This document shows, piece after piece, positions 51,410 to 63,589 of a DNA stretch of 64,000 nucleotides. The notes under the pieces were generated by a model. It was not told where the DNA came from. It did no database searches and saw only the letters and a program-made list of their open reading frames with translations. The position numbers and the translations under genes are program-made. Position 1 is the first letter of the stretch. Each line of letters begins with the position of its first letter. The stretch is from Delphinus delphis (Eukaryota; Chordata; Mammalia; Artiodactyla; Delphinidae), in the NCBI RefSeq assembly GCF_949987515.2, contig NC_082690.1, positions 104,902,400-104,966,399 of the forward strand. Direction: 5' to 3'.

Positions 51410-53998
51410 GACACACCCAGCCCAGACTGAACAGGAAACCGATCTTCCCCTGACTCCCCAGCCAGGAGAGCCTCTCTCCCCGACCCTGCACGGGCTCTGA
51501 GGCCAGCGTCACACTCCCTCTCTGCTCTCCTGTCCCTTGAGCCCTTCCCTTACAGCCGGGGCAGAGAGGGTGGTGGACACCAGGCTTACCTGCCTGCTTC
51601 TCTCCCTCCTAAGGAGAAGGGGGTAGCAAATTGATCTGAGGGGAAAGCACAGGCTGTGTGCTGTCACAGTGCCTGCTCGCTTGCTCACCCACTCGCTCAC
51701 TCGCCTGCCAGGAGGCTGGGCTCTCAGTTTGGGGTGTCTGTGCAACCGTCATCTGCACTGGGCCCTGGGGTCCTCCTCCCCATCCATGGTCCCCAGCAGT
51801 GCCTGGTTCTGAGCAAACTCCCAGGGAAGAAAGTGGCCCTATCTCCGTGGCCAGGTTCTCCTTATGGTGTCCAGTGCGTGTCTCTCCTCCATCACACTCT
51901 CCCGGCTTATGCAGGAGGGGCCAGCAGCCCCAGGAATGCCAGCCCCATGCAGATCACACTGGTGCTGTTGAGGTGTCTGAAACCTCTTGTTGTGTCTGTG
52001 CTCTCCCTCCTCTCCTCTCCTTTAGCTTGATCCCGTCCGATGCTCGTGGTAGTTCACATAATGAGGTTCCCCCAGCCCAGACTTGCCTGCTAGTTTCTGT
52101 GAAGTCCTTGTTGCACTTATTGGGGTTGAGGCTCTTCAGAGGAGCTGGAACTGTCTACCCCAGGGACACCCCCATTTTATTGCTTTCCAGGCAGATTCTG
52201 GGACAGGCACCATCTCCCCATTCCCTCCTTCTTCAGCCTGCCCTGCCCTTTTCCACACTTACCTTATTCCCACCTGAATAGGGCTTTCCCAGGATGCGTG
52301 TCCTCAGAGGGAGCAGCCTATCTCCCCCAGCTGGGGGGGATCAGAGAACTAGGCCAAGTCCCCACCTGCCTCCCAGCAGGCTCCGGGCCTCAGGTGTCCC
52401 GTAGCCACCAGAGCCCAGGCCTGTGTCTAGCCCCAGTGGCTCACTGATCTGGCACCTTTGGAGGGGTGGGAGGTCCTGCTTAGAAGCCAGTCACCTGCCC
52501 TCTGCCTGCAGCCATGGAAGGGGGTGTGCATGTGCCTCTGTGTGTGTGGCTGAGTGTAGTAAGCGTGTGTGTGGAGGGAAGGAGGGGAGCGTGGTATCTC
52601 CCACTCCACCGCCCTGTGTCGAGCCCCATCAGCTGCCCCCTCTTACTTTGCATTGAACGGCCTGTCCAAAGATCCTCTCTCTAGGGCAGCAGAGAGCTTT
52701 TTGCACTTTAAAAAAAAAAAAAAAAAATGGAAAGAAAGGTCGGAATTTCTTTTGGGTCAATATTTAAGTGTGTGAGGAGATGCTCAGTAGCAGCAGCCTG
52801 TGGCAAGAGCTTATAAATGATAGACGCGGATTTGCACTCTGCTCCCCATCTGTAAGGATAGCGAGATAGCACAACCTTGCCCCACCTTCTCGTCCTCCAG
52901 CCCATCCCTTCCTGGCCCCTTTCCTGCAGCCCAGTCTCAGGCTCTCCTCCTCCTGAAGCCCTTTGGGGGAGGGGAAGGAGCCCAGGCACCAGGGGTCTGA
53001 AGTGTGAGCCACCCCAAGGAGAGACGCCACATGCACCCTTGCCACTTCCAAAGCAATAGAGGCAGAGGGGCTCCCTCTTTGCCACCTAGCCCAGCTTTGA
53101 CCCTGGCATTGACTGGCCTCCTAAGAGAAAACTGGGTCTTGGGAGGGGGTGGCATTGTGTCTGTTTCTTCCAATCTGCTGATTCTCTTGGCTGCACCTCA
53201 GAAGCAGCAGTCTGCTCCCGTGACCCTCTGCCCCTTCCATTGGTCTCCAGGCCCCAGCCAACTGGGGCTGAAACTTTGAGGAAATGCCAGTGACTTATTC
53301 CAGAGTGCCTCAGTTAGGGGAACTTCTCTGTAAAGAACCCTGGGTATTGAGCAAAAACCTTATTAATATTATTGTTAATGACCTATAATTGGAAGCTTCC
53401 TGCCTTTTTTTGGTTGCTCCTGTGGAAAATACTGAAAAGATTACTTTGTTTTGTTTTCTTGTCTTTTTATAAAAGGGGAGGTGGAGAGACCCCTTCAGAG
53501 CAGGGATTGTGCCGGGAGAGTGCCTCTGACTTTGGGACGTTTCATCTACAGAAATTTCCAAGCTGATGGTTTGTTTTGGGTTTTGGTTTCTATTTTTGTT
53601 TTTGGTTTGGAAAAACAAGCATTTTTACCGCGCACGTAAATTGGTCAGCAGAAAAGGGAGCTCAGGAGTGGCAGCCAATGGACCTGTGCCCTTGCTGGGT
53701 TTTCCTTTTCTCTGGGACTGTGAGGGGGAAAATGGTTTTTAGAGGTGAGGGTTGGTCCATGTGGAGGAAAGAAAGTCTGTCTTTGGGGACAGAGGAACCT
53801 GGGAGTTCCGCCAAATTTCCTGCAATCTGCTCTTAGACACGGCCTTGCCAGGAGAGCTTGCCTTCCTCAGACCGCGGGACCAGACACCCTGCCTCCATCT
53901 TTCCGAGCACCGGGGCGAAAGACCACAAGGAAAGGAAGAAAATTTATATATATATATAATATAAAATCACTTGGTGATTAAAAAATAACTGCTCCATA

Positions 53999-54004
53999 AA
54001 TAAA
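53999..54004 (+). terminator. KDM2A: KDM2A proximal poly(A) signal AATAAA
   Basis: A canonical hexamer in ctccataaataaaactcc is followed within about 15-50 bases by a GT-rich tract (gggtttggttgtgttttt) of the kind bound by CstF. By sequence this is the best-formed poly(A) site of the gene. Confidence 0.7.
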
Positions 54005-54305
54005 ACTCCTAAAGTCACTATGTTTAAAGGGTTTGGTTGTGTTTTTGTTTTCGGAGAAATATTGTAAATATATATTTTTTGTTGCTGATTTAGAGTCAAT
54101 CTCCAATGTTGTGCTAAAAAATTAAATTAAATGTAAGCATTAAGGGGACAAGTCATGCTATCTCAGTTGACACATTGGGGTTATTTTGGGCCAGGGAAGG
54201 AGGGAAGCTAGTTGGACTTTTGTTTTCTAAACGTTCTCCACTATTGGTTTTAGAAAGAGCAAGGACATCTTTCCTCTGACATGTGGGAATGGGAGATATT
54301 TGTGT

Positions 54306-54311
54306 AATAAA
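54306..54311 (+). terminator. KDM2A: KDM2A distal poly(A) signal AATAAA
   Basis: A second canonical hexamer (gtgtaataaaatttt) is followed by a T-rich run at 54366-54376. A further AATAAA sits at 54377-54382, directly before an A/CAA-rich tract. Use of 54306 would give a 3' UTR of about 2.9 kb. Confidence 0.65.
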
Positions 54312-54394
54312 ATTTTTAAAAGACAAAAAAAGAAATAGCCTCCAATGGGAAATATTTTGATTTGGTTTTTTTTTTTAATAAAAAGGTTTTAAAA

Positions 54395-54417
54395 ACAACA
54401 ACAACAACAACAACAAA
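54395..54417. repeat. (CAA)n repeat
   Basis: About seven CAA units just downstream of the last AATAAA (54377). Confidence 0.9.
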
Positions 54418-55419
54418 ACCTTTTCTGCCTTGGTGTGTGTGTGTGCGTCCATGTGAAAGAGGAAGAGTCAGAAGGTCCTGCAGGCTCTCGCCTCCCACTC
54501 CCCCCGCCCGCCCCCCGCCCCAGGCCCGCAGTTCCTGCTTCATCCCTGAGTTAGCAGCAGAACTGCTATGTGCCTCTACTACTTGTCTTGCCTTCCTTTT
54601 TTGAATGTCAAAAAGCAGCACTTGCTTATGGAAACACCAAAACATTTTACTTCATGAAGGGGAACTTTTTAGTAGATGTGAAAATTTAAGTATGAGGTTA
54701 CTGGACCCCCACCCCTTCCTCACAAAGCAGTGCTTGGAGTGGCCCTACAGAGTCCTCAAGGAGAGCTGGAAAGGACCCCTGTGATGCTCTCCTGAGAGCA
54801 GGCCTGGGGATTTCTAATCTTGCCATCCTCGACAGCCATTAGCCGAGGCCAACCTCCAACCACTACAGCTGTAGAACAGGCCTCAAGGACAATGCTGTTC
54901 GAGGTCACTGCACAAGGTGTGTGTCAGGCAGGCTCCATTCGGCATTTGTCCCACTGTCCGGCTGCTTATTGAGTATAGGCTTCCAGCCTTTAGACGAATG
55001 TCTGACGTGCTGCCCTCAGCCCTGACTGCACCATCTCAGGAGAGCTGAAATCCCATCCGGGAGGTCTTGAGGAGGCTCTCATCACTACCGTCAGGGCATC
55101 TGGGGATCCCTGCCCATCCTACTCACCAAGCTGTTAAGGACCATCTCCAATTCTGCTGCACATTCTGGAAAAGCACAGGGTCCTGGACGGTGAGCTGGTT
55201 CCCAGTCCACTTCCTGAGGTTGGATGTGGATGTGGCCATGTTCCATGTTGCAGGGGAAGGCAGAGTGTCAATTTTGCCACCTAAATATCACAAGAGCCCA
55301 TCGTCCACCTCTCGATGACCTCACGCCTACCACCCTAGGTGAAGCCAGCATTGTCCAGAACCTTGACCCCAGCAGGAGCCCTGAGGCTTCCCAGCCTCTA
55401 GGCCAGCCCCCTGTCCTCC

Positions 55420-55840
55420 ATGTTGGCAGCCAGAACATTTCTCTTAGATTTGACTACTTCTCTATTTAAAACCCATTAGTGTGTCTGTCTCAGGATGAAG
55501 TCCAAGCTTCCTCACTCACCATCTGCCCCTCCTACTCCCCTCCACCCTCACAGCTAACTTCAGTGCCACCATCTCTGGGCCTTTGCTGTTCCCTTTGTTG
55601 GTACACCTTCCGTAGTTTACATGTTACTTCCTCTGGGAAGCCATCTCCCACCCTGCTCAAGACTGGATCATATGCTGCCGTAGCACCCTACTGGTTTTTA
55701 GGACTCCTTTAAAATCAGTCTCCCCAGCTAGCTGGGAAGCTCCACCAGGACAGGGATCAGACTGTGTTGCTCACCATGTCATCCCCAGCAGCTGGCGCAG
55801 AGCTTGGCACATAATAGATGCCCAAGCAACAGGGTTGAGT
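55420..55840 (+). mobile_element. L2 LINE 3' fragment
   Basis: 'ctctgggcctttgctgttcc', 'gctagctgggaagctccacc', 'cagagcttggcacataatag' are the recognisable L2 3' landmarks in sense orientation. No ORF survives. Confidence 0.65.
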
Positions 55841-56423
55841 GTTCCCAGTAGCTTGGATACCCAGAGGCCTGTGCCTCCCCAGTACAGCCAGTTTGTTGTC
55901 ATGTTCTCCAAATTCACTACCTCATACATCTTTCCCCTCCTTTCTTGTGTTAATGCTGCCAGCTTTTTTTTTTTTTGGCCTGTTTCCAATCTAACCTGTA
56001 TTCAGCTATGAATCTTCCTAAAGCACACACAAAAATCTTCAGTCTTCATGTGTAACACTCCAGAGTCATGTGTAAACTCATCCTGCCACTGGCATCCGTA
56101 AAATGAGAAGCACCAGGTTGGTGGTAGGTGCTTATAAGAGGCCTCAAACTGGACACCTCTGTAGTCACCAGGCTTGCTGTGTTCAGGGTGTGTCACCCTC
56201 ACAACTATGAAAATCTATCCTTCCTTCAAACACCTCTTCCTCCAGAAGCCCTTCCTGTTTCCCCACCAACCAGAAGGGATTAACCTGGACATACTGTACC
56301 TTTCACAGGCAACAACATAGTAAAAACAGCTGGCATCTTCTGAGCCTTACTATGTGTTGACCACTGTTCTAAGCACCTACATGAAGTAACTCCGAATCCT
56401 CGCAGCAACGCTACTTTTTTTTT

Positions 56424-57090
56424 TTAAGGATGGTTGATTTACAATGTTGTGTTAGTTTCTGGTGTACAGCAAAGTGATTCAGTTATACATGTATATATAC
56501 ATATTCTTTTTCATATTGTTTTCCATTATGGTTTATTACAAGATATTGAATATAGTTCCCCATACTATACAGTAGGACGTGTTTGTTTTATATATAGTAG
56601 TTTCTATCTGCTAACCAAGCTCTTAATTTATCCCTCCCCCACCTCCTTTCCCCTTTGGTAACCATAAGTTTGTTTTCTATGTGAGTCTGTTTCTGTTTCA
56701 TAAATAAGTTCATGTCATATTTGATTAATTAATTAATTAAGGCTGTGCTGTGTGGCTTGTGGGGTCTTAGTTCACTGACCAGGGATTGAGCCCGGGGCCA
56801 TGGCAATGAAAGCACCGAGTCAACCACTGGACCACCAGGGAAGTCCCTTGTGTTATATTTTAGATTCCACATATAAGTGATATCATATAGTATTTGTCTT
56901 TCTCTTTCTGACTTAATTCACTTAGTATGATAATCTCTAGGTCCATCCATGTTGCTGCAAGTGGCATTATTTCCTTCTTTCTTATGGCTGAGTAGTATTT
57001 CATTGCGTATGTATGTACCACATCTTCTTTACCCATTCATCTGTCGATGGACATTTAGGTTGCTTCCGTGTCTTGGCTACTGTAAATACA
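56424..57090 (-). mobile_element. Cetartiodactyl-type LINE-1 3' end, antisense, with nested SINE
   Basis: Shows the signature of artiodactyl and cetacean LINE-1 3' ends: 'gatttacaatgttgtgttag', 'tggtgtacagcaaagtgatt', 'gaatatagttccccatac', then 'cacatataagtgatatcata' and 'gatggacatttaggttgctt'. It is younger and better preserved than the L1M copies in intron 2. A SINE sits at 56723-56847. Confidence 0.88.
56723..56847 (-). mobile_element. CHR SINE nested in LINE-1
   Basis: Reverse: (ATTA)n, 'aaggctgtgctgtgtggctt' to 'accaccagggaagtccc'. The LINE-1 continues on both sides with tgtcatatttgat / tgttatattttagat. Confidence 0.88.
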
Positions 57091-57459
57091 TAGCAAGTCT
57101 ATTATTATCTTCATTTTACAGATGAGAAACTGAGTTATAGACATTTGCCTAAAGTGTCTTTGCTAGTAAAACCTGGAGACTGACTGCAGAGTTGGTCCTA
57201 TCCGCCCTGCTCCCTAGCCTCTGTGTACAAGCAATGGCATTTCATGCCCATACCCCAGTCAGGGGAGGGGGTGGTAGGCAGGTGCCTTCATTCTATAAGG
57301 CCAAGGCTCAGAGAGGTAAAGTGAAGGGTCAGTGGCAGGGCTGGGACATACGTGAATTCTGGGCCTGGGACTCTGGAGCTTGAGCCTTTACCCCAGCTCC
57401 CTCGTGCCTGCTGAGCAACCAGGCTGGGTGTTTGTCCACACCCCCTCCCATGGCACTTT

Positions 57460-57811
57460 TTTTTTTTTTTTAATAATTTATTTATTTTTGTCTGTGTTGG
57501 GTCTTCGTTGCTGCGCACGGGCCCTCTCCAGCTGCGGTGAGTAGGGGCTACTCTTTGTTGAGGTGCACGTGCTTCTCATTGCGATGGCTTCTCTTGTTGC
57601 GGAGCACGGGCTATAGGCGCACAGGCTTCAGTAACTGTGGCACGTGGGTTCAGTAGTTGTGGCTCACAGGCTCTATAGAGCACAGGCTCAGTAGTTGTGG
57701 CACACGGGCTTAGTTGCTCCGTGGCATGTGGGGTCTTCCTGGACCAGGGCTTGAACCTGTGTCCCCTGCATTGGCAGGCGGATTCTTAACCACTGCTCTA
57801 CCAGGGAAGCC
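57460..57811 (-). mobile_element. CHR SINE (long type)
   Basis: Reverse: T14, 'ttgtctgtgttgggtcttcg' to 'ctctaccagggaagcc'. Flanked by the 15-base duplication ctcccatggcacttt. Confidence 0.92.
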
Positions 57812-58969
57812 CTCCCATGGCACTTTGAACTTCTTAAGGGTGGGGCTAGACTTAGCTAGCTCTGCTTACCCCCTTCATCTGCCCTGGGAGTCGAGGGATA
57901 AGGAAATTTACTGAGCATAATGAAAAGTGGATTTATAGGAGAGGGAAGCAGGACCAATTTCATGGGTGAGTGACCCACGCAGTCACACGGGGCCCTGCCC
58001 TCAGATGGGCCCCACACTTAGTTTAATGCACTGTTGTCATCATCTTGAAATTTTTGAGCAAGAGGACGTGCATTTTATTTGCAGTGGACCCCGCAAATGA
58101 TGTAGCTAGACCTGGGAAGAGGGCCAATACCAGCTCCCCCCACCCTCGCAGGCCACCTCTGTGCTAAGTGCCATTTGGGTGGCCAGCAGCAGAGCAGGCC
58201 TGGCACTTGCGGGCTGGGGAGACTCGCCCTACCACCACCTTTCCAGGTGCCAGGCCGGAAAGGAAACCTCAGCGCTGACACCCATGTACGGGCAGGGAAC
58301 AGTGAGAGCAGACACCCAACGTCAGGGAGGACCTGTTTTTGCCCTCAGCCTGGCACTTCTGCCTCCCCACCCGCCCCACTCCAGAGAGCTACAAGGGGGG
58401 CAGGAAGTCCAGCTGCTATGCCCCCAGACTGTGCCATGACAGTGCTAGGATGGCAAGACAGAGGGAGAGAAGCAGAAAGAGACACAGACCCAGAGAGAAA
58501 CACCCTGAAAGACCCAGAAAAGGAAAGGCAGAGAAAGAGGTAGAGAAAGGAGGAGGGGAGAAGAGAAATGGGAGAAAAGAGACCATGGAGGACGCTGAGA
58601 GAGGCACAAGTGAGGCCCAAGGTACTCGGGACAGTGGCCACTCGACAAGCCATCTCCCTCGGCTCAACACTGCACACACATCTCCGTTTATCCTCAAAAC
58701 AATCCAGTGAGGCCAGGAGGGAGGCGCCCCGGGTACAGATGAGAAAGGCAGTGCTCAGATAGGTTCAGTAACTTGCCTAAGGCACCCAGAGAGGCAGCAG
58801 GAAGTGGCACTAGCATTTGACCCCAGGTCTTTTCCGAACACATCCTCCCTCCCCCTGACACGGCAAGTACCAGTCGCCACAGTGGGGCCGGTGGGGGCTA
58901 GAGACCCCGACTGGGTCACTCACTGGCGGGCTGAGAGGGTCAAGGCACAGACACCTACGGTGGGAAGGC

Positions 58970-59180
58970 AGAACGACCTAGCGCCAGGCTGAGCCTCGGA
59001 CGTCGAGGCGCATGCGCGCTGGGAACGGCCCCGGGAGGAGGCCGGGTGCTGGGGCGGGGCTGGGGCGGGGCCTGATTCAGGGGCGGGGCCGGACTCAGGG
59101 GCGGGGCCACGCCGCGCGGAAGCTCCAAGGCGGAAAAGGAGACTGGGGCCAGGGGCAGCCGTGGGTCTCGTGACCTTACG
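58970..59180. promoter_or_regulatory. Orphan CpG island with NRF1 site and clustered GC boxes
   Basis: About 4.7 kb past KDM2A, roughly 20 CpGs fall within 160 bases. It contains a perfect NRF1 palindrome GCGCATGCGC (59008-59017), five GGGGCGGGGC-type GC boxes between 59050 and 59107, and an ETS-like CGGAAG (59117-59122). This looks like a TATA-less promoter. No coding exon is recognisable next to it. The GRK2 gene lies downstream in human, but its first-exon protein sequence is not present here, so the transcript served is unknown. Confidence 0.55.
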
Positions 59181-59339
59181 GAGGGTTCCGAGAGCCGCTG
59201 CTCCAGGGAAGTGGGTCAGGCGGAGCCAGCGGTCTGGAAGCCTGGCCCAGAGTTGTGGGCCATCAAAGGTCCTTGGACTGTGCGGGAGGGAGCAAAGAGC
59301 CTGTCTCCTGGAGATGTAGGAACCTGCTGGATAACCAGG

Positions 59340-59740
59340 CTCTTTCCTCCCTCAGGGCCTGTGCACTTGCTGTTCCACATGCTTGGAAAGCTCTTTTCCC
59401 TGCCCCTAGCAAAGCTGCTTCTCTCCTAGCCTAGCTCTGGCAAAAGTGCCAATCCGCAGAGGTTTCCCCGACTTCACCTGAGGAGGCTGCTGGCTCTTAC
59501 AATAACATGTCACTTGCCTCATAAGGATGTTTTGAGCATTAAATGAGATCATCTGGGTTCTAGGAACAGTGCCCTGCAAGTGAGGAGAACCCAGTAAGTG
59601 TCAGTGTTTATTATTATGTATGGTTTGCCCATAGATTCACTGTCTCTCTCTATGTTGGATCCCCAAGGCCAAGCACCAGTGCCTGGCATGTAGTAGGAGC
59701 TCAACAAATATTGTTGGATAAGTGGATGAGTAAATGAGGT
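59340..59740 (+). mobile_element. L2/MIR fragments
   Basis: 'cagggcctgtgcacttgctg' and 'cttggaaagctcttttccct' (59355-59405) are L2-like. 59520-59600 is MIR-like ('gttttgagcattaaatgaga'), and 59670-59740 is L2-like again ('gtgcctggcatgtagtagga'). Confidence 0.55.
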
Positions 59741-60621
59741 GAAGTCCCAGCAGCCTAGCCAGAGCCTGGCACTGTCTGGGCCCCGGGACATCAAAGAGGT
59801 GGCTGTCCACTATAGGCAGGAGTTTCTCCTGGTTAATCTGCACACCCCTGGTGAGGTGTACAGATTGGGAAGCCCTCAAGCTCATCCTCCTGGATCTTCA
59901 AACCCCAGGATGCAGACCAAGAGGTGAAGCCCCAGCAGGAGGAAACTTGCACCCCTGGGCCTTGGCACATGCCAGTCCTCACCCCCAAACTCACTCATGC
60001 TCACGTGCATACAATGTCAAGTTCAAGACCTTCCCCAACTCTTCCCCTGACTCTCTTCTCCTGAGCTCCCCATCTCCTCCCATTATAGCTCTTGCCAGGT
60101 TAATTAGAGGCATTCATTTAGGGGTCTTCTTCCTCACCAGACTGGGCCACCACTGAATCCTCTTTCTCCTTGTGGCCCTAACTTTGTGCCCAGTGCCATG
60201 GTAAGGGTTGAAGAGTGCACCAGTGACCACAACAAATGGGGGCACCCGGGGAGAGCCCCCTGAACAAGAACTTTTTTTTTTTTCACTAAAAATGAACAGG
60301 AAGTTTGCAGCCCTCGGGATGCAGGGTGAGCAGGAGTCTTTCTTGCCGGAAAGGAGGGAAAGGAAGGTCATTCCAGGCAAGGGGAATTATAAAGTCAACA
60401 CCCAGAGGTGGAAATGAACTTGGCTTGTTGTAGTGACAGAAGGAAGACCAGAGAGACTGGAGAATAAAGGGCACAGGGATGGGCGAGTGGGCTGAGTTAG
60501 ACAGATGGGCAGGGGCCAGACTGCAGGTCTCACAGGCCACAGAGAGGGGTGGGTTTTCCCCTAAGTGCAGGGGTGGTCATTGGAGACGGGGTTAGATTTA
60601 GGCCTGTAAAAATTCTGGCTA

Positions 60622-60795
60622 GGGACTTCCCTGGTGGTCCAGTGGTTAAGACTCCACACTCCCACTTCAGGGGGCCTGGGTTTGATCCCTGGTCAGGGAA
60701 CTAGTTCCCGCATGTTGCAACTAAAGGTCCCCGCGTGCCGCAGCTAAGACCCGCCACAGCTAAGGCCCATCGCAGCCAAAATAAATAAATAAATA
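60622..60795 (+). mobile_element. CHR SINE (short type), host of a nested SINE
   Basis: Forward: gggacttccctggtggtcca to 'catcgcagccaaaataaata'. Its upstream flank aaaattctggctag recurs only after the next SINE (61131), so the second element landed in its A-rich tail. Confidence 0.9.
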
Positions 60796-61130
60796 GGGAC
60801 TTCCCTGGTGGCGCAGTGGTTAAGAATCCGCCTGCCAATGCAGGAGACATGGGTTTGAGCCCTGGTCCGGGAAAATCCCACATGCCACAGCGCAACTACT
60901 GAGCCTGTGCTCTAGAGCCTGCAAGCCTCAACTCCTGAGCCCGCACTTCTAGAGCCTGTGCTCTGCAACAAGAGAAGCCACCGCAATGAGAAGCCGGCGC
61001 ACCACAACGAAGAGGAGCCCCCACTCACCACAACTAGAGAAGGCGTGCGCGCAGCAACGAAGACCCAGTGCAGCCAAAAATAAATAAATAAGTAAATTTA
61101 TTTATTTAATAATAAATAAATAAATAACAA
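60796..61130 (+). mobile_element. CHR SINE (long type), nested in the preceding SINE's tail
   Basis: Forward: gggacttccctggtggcgca to 'cccagtgcagccaaaaataa', then a mixed AAAT/TTTA tail ending at the host SINE's own duplication. Confidence 0.9.
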
Positions 61131-61751
61131 AAAAACTCTGGCTAGAGGAGAGGCAGGGAGGAGGCTGGTGCAGGCATCAGTGCCAGGCAGCCCCAGGTGA
61201 TGGGACTCAGATCGGGTTTAGCAGGGCACAGTGGAAGGATTTGGGGTGATACACCAGGTAGTCGACAGGACAGGCTGGATGAGAGCATGTGTATGTGGGG
61301 GCGGGGGGGGGGCCGGCAGAGGCAAGTGAGGGAAGAGAGGAATGGAGGTTTTTTCGGAGGAGGAAGGAGCCACTACTGAGATGGGGAGGCAGGAGAGGAG
61401 CAGGTGGGACCGGGCTGGGTGCGGAGCCAGAGCTCAGTGTGGGACGCGTTAAATTTGCAACACCTACTAGTCATCTGGGCAAGATGCCAGGTAATGATGT
61501 ATCTGCAGTCCTGCCAGCTAGGCAGAGACGGGGTTCCACTCCTCATTCACTCCTAGCATTCCAGCCAGAGGCTGACACGGTCTAGGCACCAAAGTTGGTT
61601 GAAAACGACTGAAGCCAGCCTGAAAAGGCAGGTTGACAATCGACCTTCCCTCAACCACCAGAGGGCAGCACTACCCAAAAAAAGCCCCAGCCCAGGGCTT
61701 CCAAGAGCTGCTTTCCAGGGTCCCAGGAATCAGTGAGGGGTGCCCTGGAGA

Positions 61752-61810
61752 CTCTCTCTCTCTCCCTCCCTCCCTCCGTCCCTCCGTCCCTCCATCCCCC
61801 CCCCCCTTCA
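61752..61810. repeat. (CT)n-(CTCC)n-(C)n tract
   Basis: CT repeats pass into CTCC/CGTC tetramers and then a C12 run, a polypyrimidine stretch of about 60 bases. Confidence 0.9.
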
Positions 61811-62230
61811 ACCCCAGCTTCAGGCCTGCCTGGGTTGTGGGTTGGGCAGTGGCTGGGAAGGGCCTTCTGGGTTTTCAGGTGGTGTCGGGGAGGTAGGGCC
61901 ACCTCCGGGAGCAGGATGGCTGGCTTTTCAGAATTCACGGGGACTCTGGTCTGATGAGTTCTTTAGACAGGATTTTTAAATAGGAGTGGTTCCAGAAACC
62001 CCAGGTGGCCGTAGTTAGAGTCCAGAAGAGTTGGGGAGAGGCGGGAGGAGAGGAAGTTAGAGGCCTTCTGGTGCATCCTCCTGTGCCTCTGGCCGTCTTC
62101 TACCCCAAACTCCATGTGCCACCTTGGGCTGTGGAGCTCATTCACTCAGTCACTCATTCATTCATCAAACATTGACTCTACTTTTCTGTGCCAGGTCCCA
62201 CGGTGGGCAGTGGGAGGAGGTATGAACCCC

Positions 62231-62439
62231 TTTTTTTTTTTTTTTTTGCAGTACGCGGGCCTCTCACTGTTGTGGCCTCTCCCGTTGCGGAGCACAGGCT
62301 CCGGACCCGCAGGCTCATCGGTCATGGCTCACGGGCCCAGCCACTCTGCGGCATGTGGGATCTTCCCGGACCAGGGCACGAACCCGTGTCCCCTGCATCG
62401 GAAGGTGGACTCTCAACCACTGCACCACCAAGGAAGCCC
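62231..62439 (-). mobile_element. CHR SINE, cetacean-type subfamily
   Basis: Reverse: T17, 'gcagtacgcgggcctctcac' to 'gcaccaccaaggaagccc'. Same compact body as the 3626 and 20315 copies. Confidence 0.9.
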
Positions 62440-63589
62440 TGAACACTTTTTTTTATACGTTAGCATTTCTAACATCAGGATGCATTTTCCAATGGATGCA
62501 AACATTTAATAAAGCTTCACACACACACACATCCCATCCCTCTGTCAAAAACTTGAAATGATGCATCTTGCAACTGACGATGCTCTCAAATCAAGGAAGT
62601 AGGCAGTTAGTGCAGAACTGGAGATGGACAGAATTGGAGACAGGAGATTGGGGAAGGCTACCTGGAGGAGGTGGGGCTTAATGGATGAGCAAGAATTAGC
62701 CAGGGAAGAGGGCACACAGAGTGCTTCCAGACACAGGGCAGAAGAACAAAGGCACAGAGGTAAAAACTGATGGGTAGGCTGGTGGGGGGACCCCAGGCAT
62801 AGGGGATGGTGGCAACACAGGCCTGAGAGGGGAGCAGGACCCACTCATCCAAGACCTTGACTTGCAGGTTAAGGAACTTGCTCACCTGATCTACTTTGGG
62901 CAGAGTGGGCCCTCCTCTGATTTCCCACTCTCAGCAGCCCCAGAGGTCCGGGAGCACTGCTTCTCAGTGCTAAGCAGGCAGTAACCCTATCAGATCTAGA
63001 CTGGGGAGAGGCATCTCTGGTCAGGGCCTGCATCAGGGCAGCAGCTGTGGGGATCCTCAGAAGCAGACAGGTTTAAGAAGATTCTTATCTGGAGGCCACA
63101 TAAGAGGGTGTGGTGACAGATTAGGGAAGGGGGAGATGGAGAGCCAAGGATGATGCCTGGAGTTCTGGCTTGAGTATCTGAGTGGATGGTGGTGTCGCCC
63201 ACTGACGAGGGGACCTCATTGTCTTGATGTGCTCTGGTTCCAGGCTCTGCCGAGGCTGATCTCAGAAGGTAGGCTGAGAAGTGCAAAGAGCGGGGGCGGG
63301 GCGTGGGGATCCTATGCTTTGCAAAAGTGTTCTGATTACTGGCCCACCAACTGGCATGAGGCTTTGGCTCCATGTGCCCAGGACTGGGAGGGGATCTTGT
63401 CACCTTGGAAAGCAGAGAGAGGCTCTCGAGGGCGTGTTGAGTAAGGGGTGCCGCTTTGAGACACATGGAACCCCCCCACCGTGGGCTGTCAGCAGAGTAA
63501 GTTTCCCTTGCCAGGCAGTACAGTGACCCGGGTGCCCTCCCAGGCTGAGAGAGGTTTGATCCCACTTTGTGGAATCATGATGATTCTTG

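Larger units (their letters stand above)
51410..54330 (+). other. KDM2A: KDM2A 3' untranslated region
   Basis: About 2.6-2.9 kb follow the stop with no SINE or LINE insertion, in contrast to the introns. It contains an A18 run near 52708, and a TA-rich tract at 53945-53965. Long open frames at 51656-52281 are chance products of GC-rich sequence. The end is set by poly(A) signals at 53999 or 54306, close to the length I expect for the human transcript. Confidence 0.85.
54340..58969. other. Intergenic DNA downstream of KDM2A
   Basis: No exon is recognised. Contents: a CAA repeat (54395-54417), C-rich sequence (54490-54530), an L2 fragment (about 55420-55840), a cetartiodactyl LINE-1 with nested SINE (56424-57090), a MIR (57090-57190), a long SINE (57460-57811) and GC-rich unique sequence with a purine-rich stretch at 58440-58620. 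Open frames in 58.1-58.7 kb overlap on both strands and lack coding character. Confidence 0.7.

Noticed and set aside
51656..52281. 207-residue plus-strand open frame after the KDM2A stop
   Set aside because: It lies in the 3' UTR, is low-complexity Ser/Pro/Leu and has no family resemblance.
58970..59430. First exon of GRK2 at the orphan CpG island
   Set aside because: The expected GRK2 N-terminal coding sequence is not found in any frame here or elsewhere in the window.
62996..63565. 189-residue minus-strand open frame
   Set aside because: No domain, no codon pattern, and overlapping frames on the other strand; composition alone can explain it.
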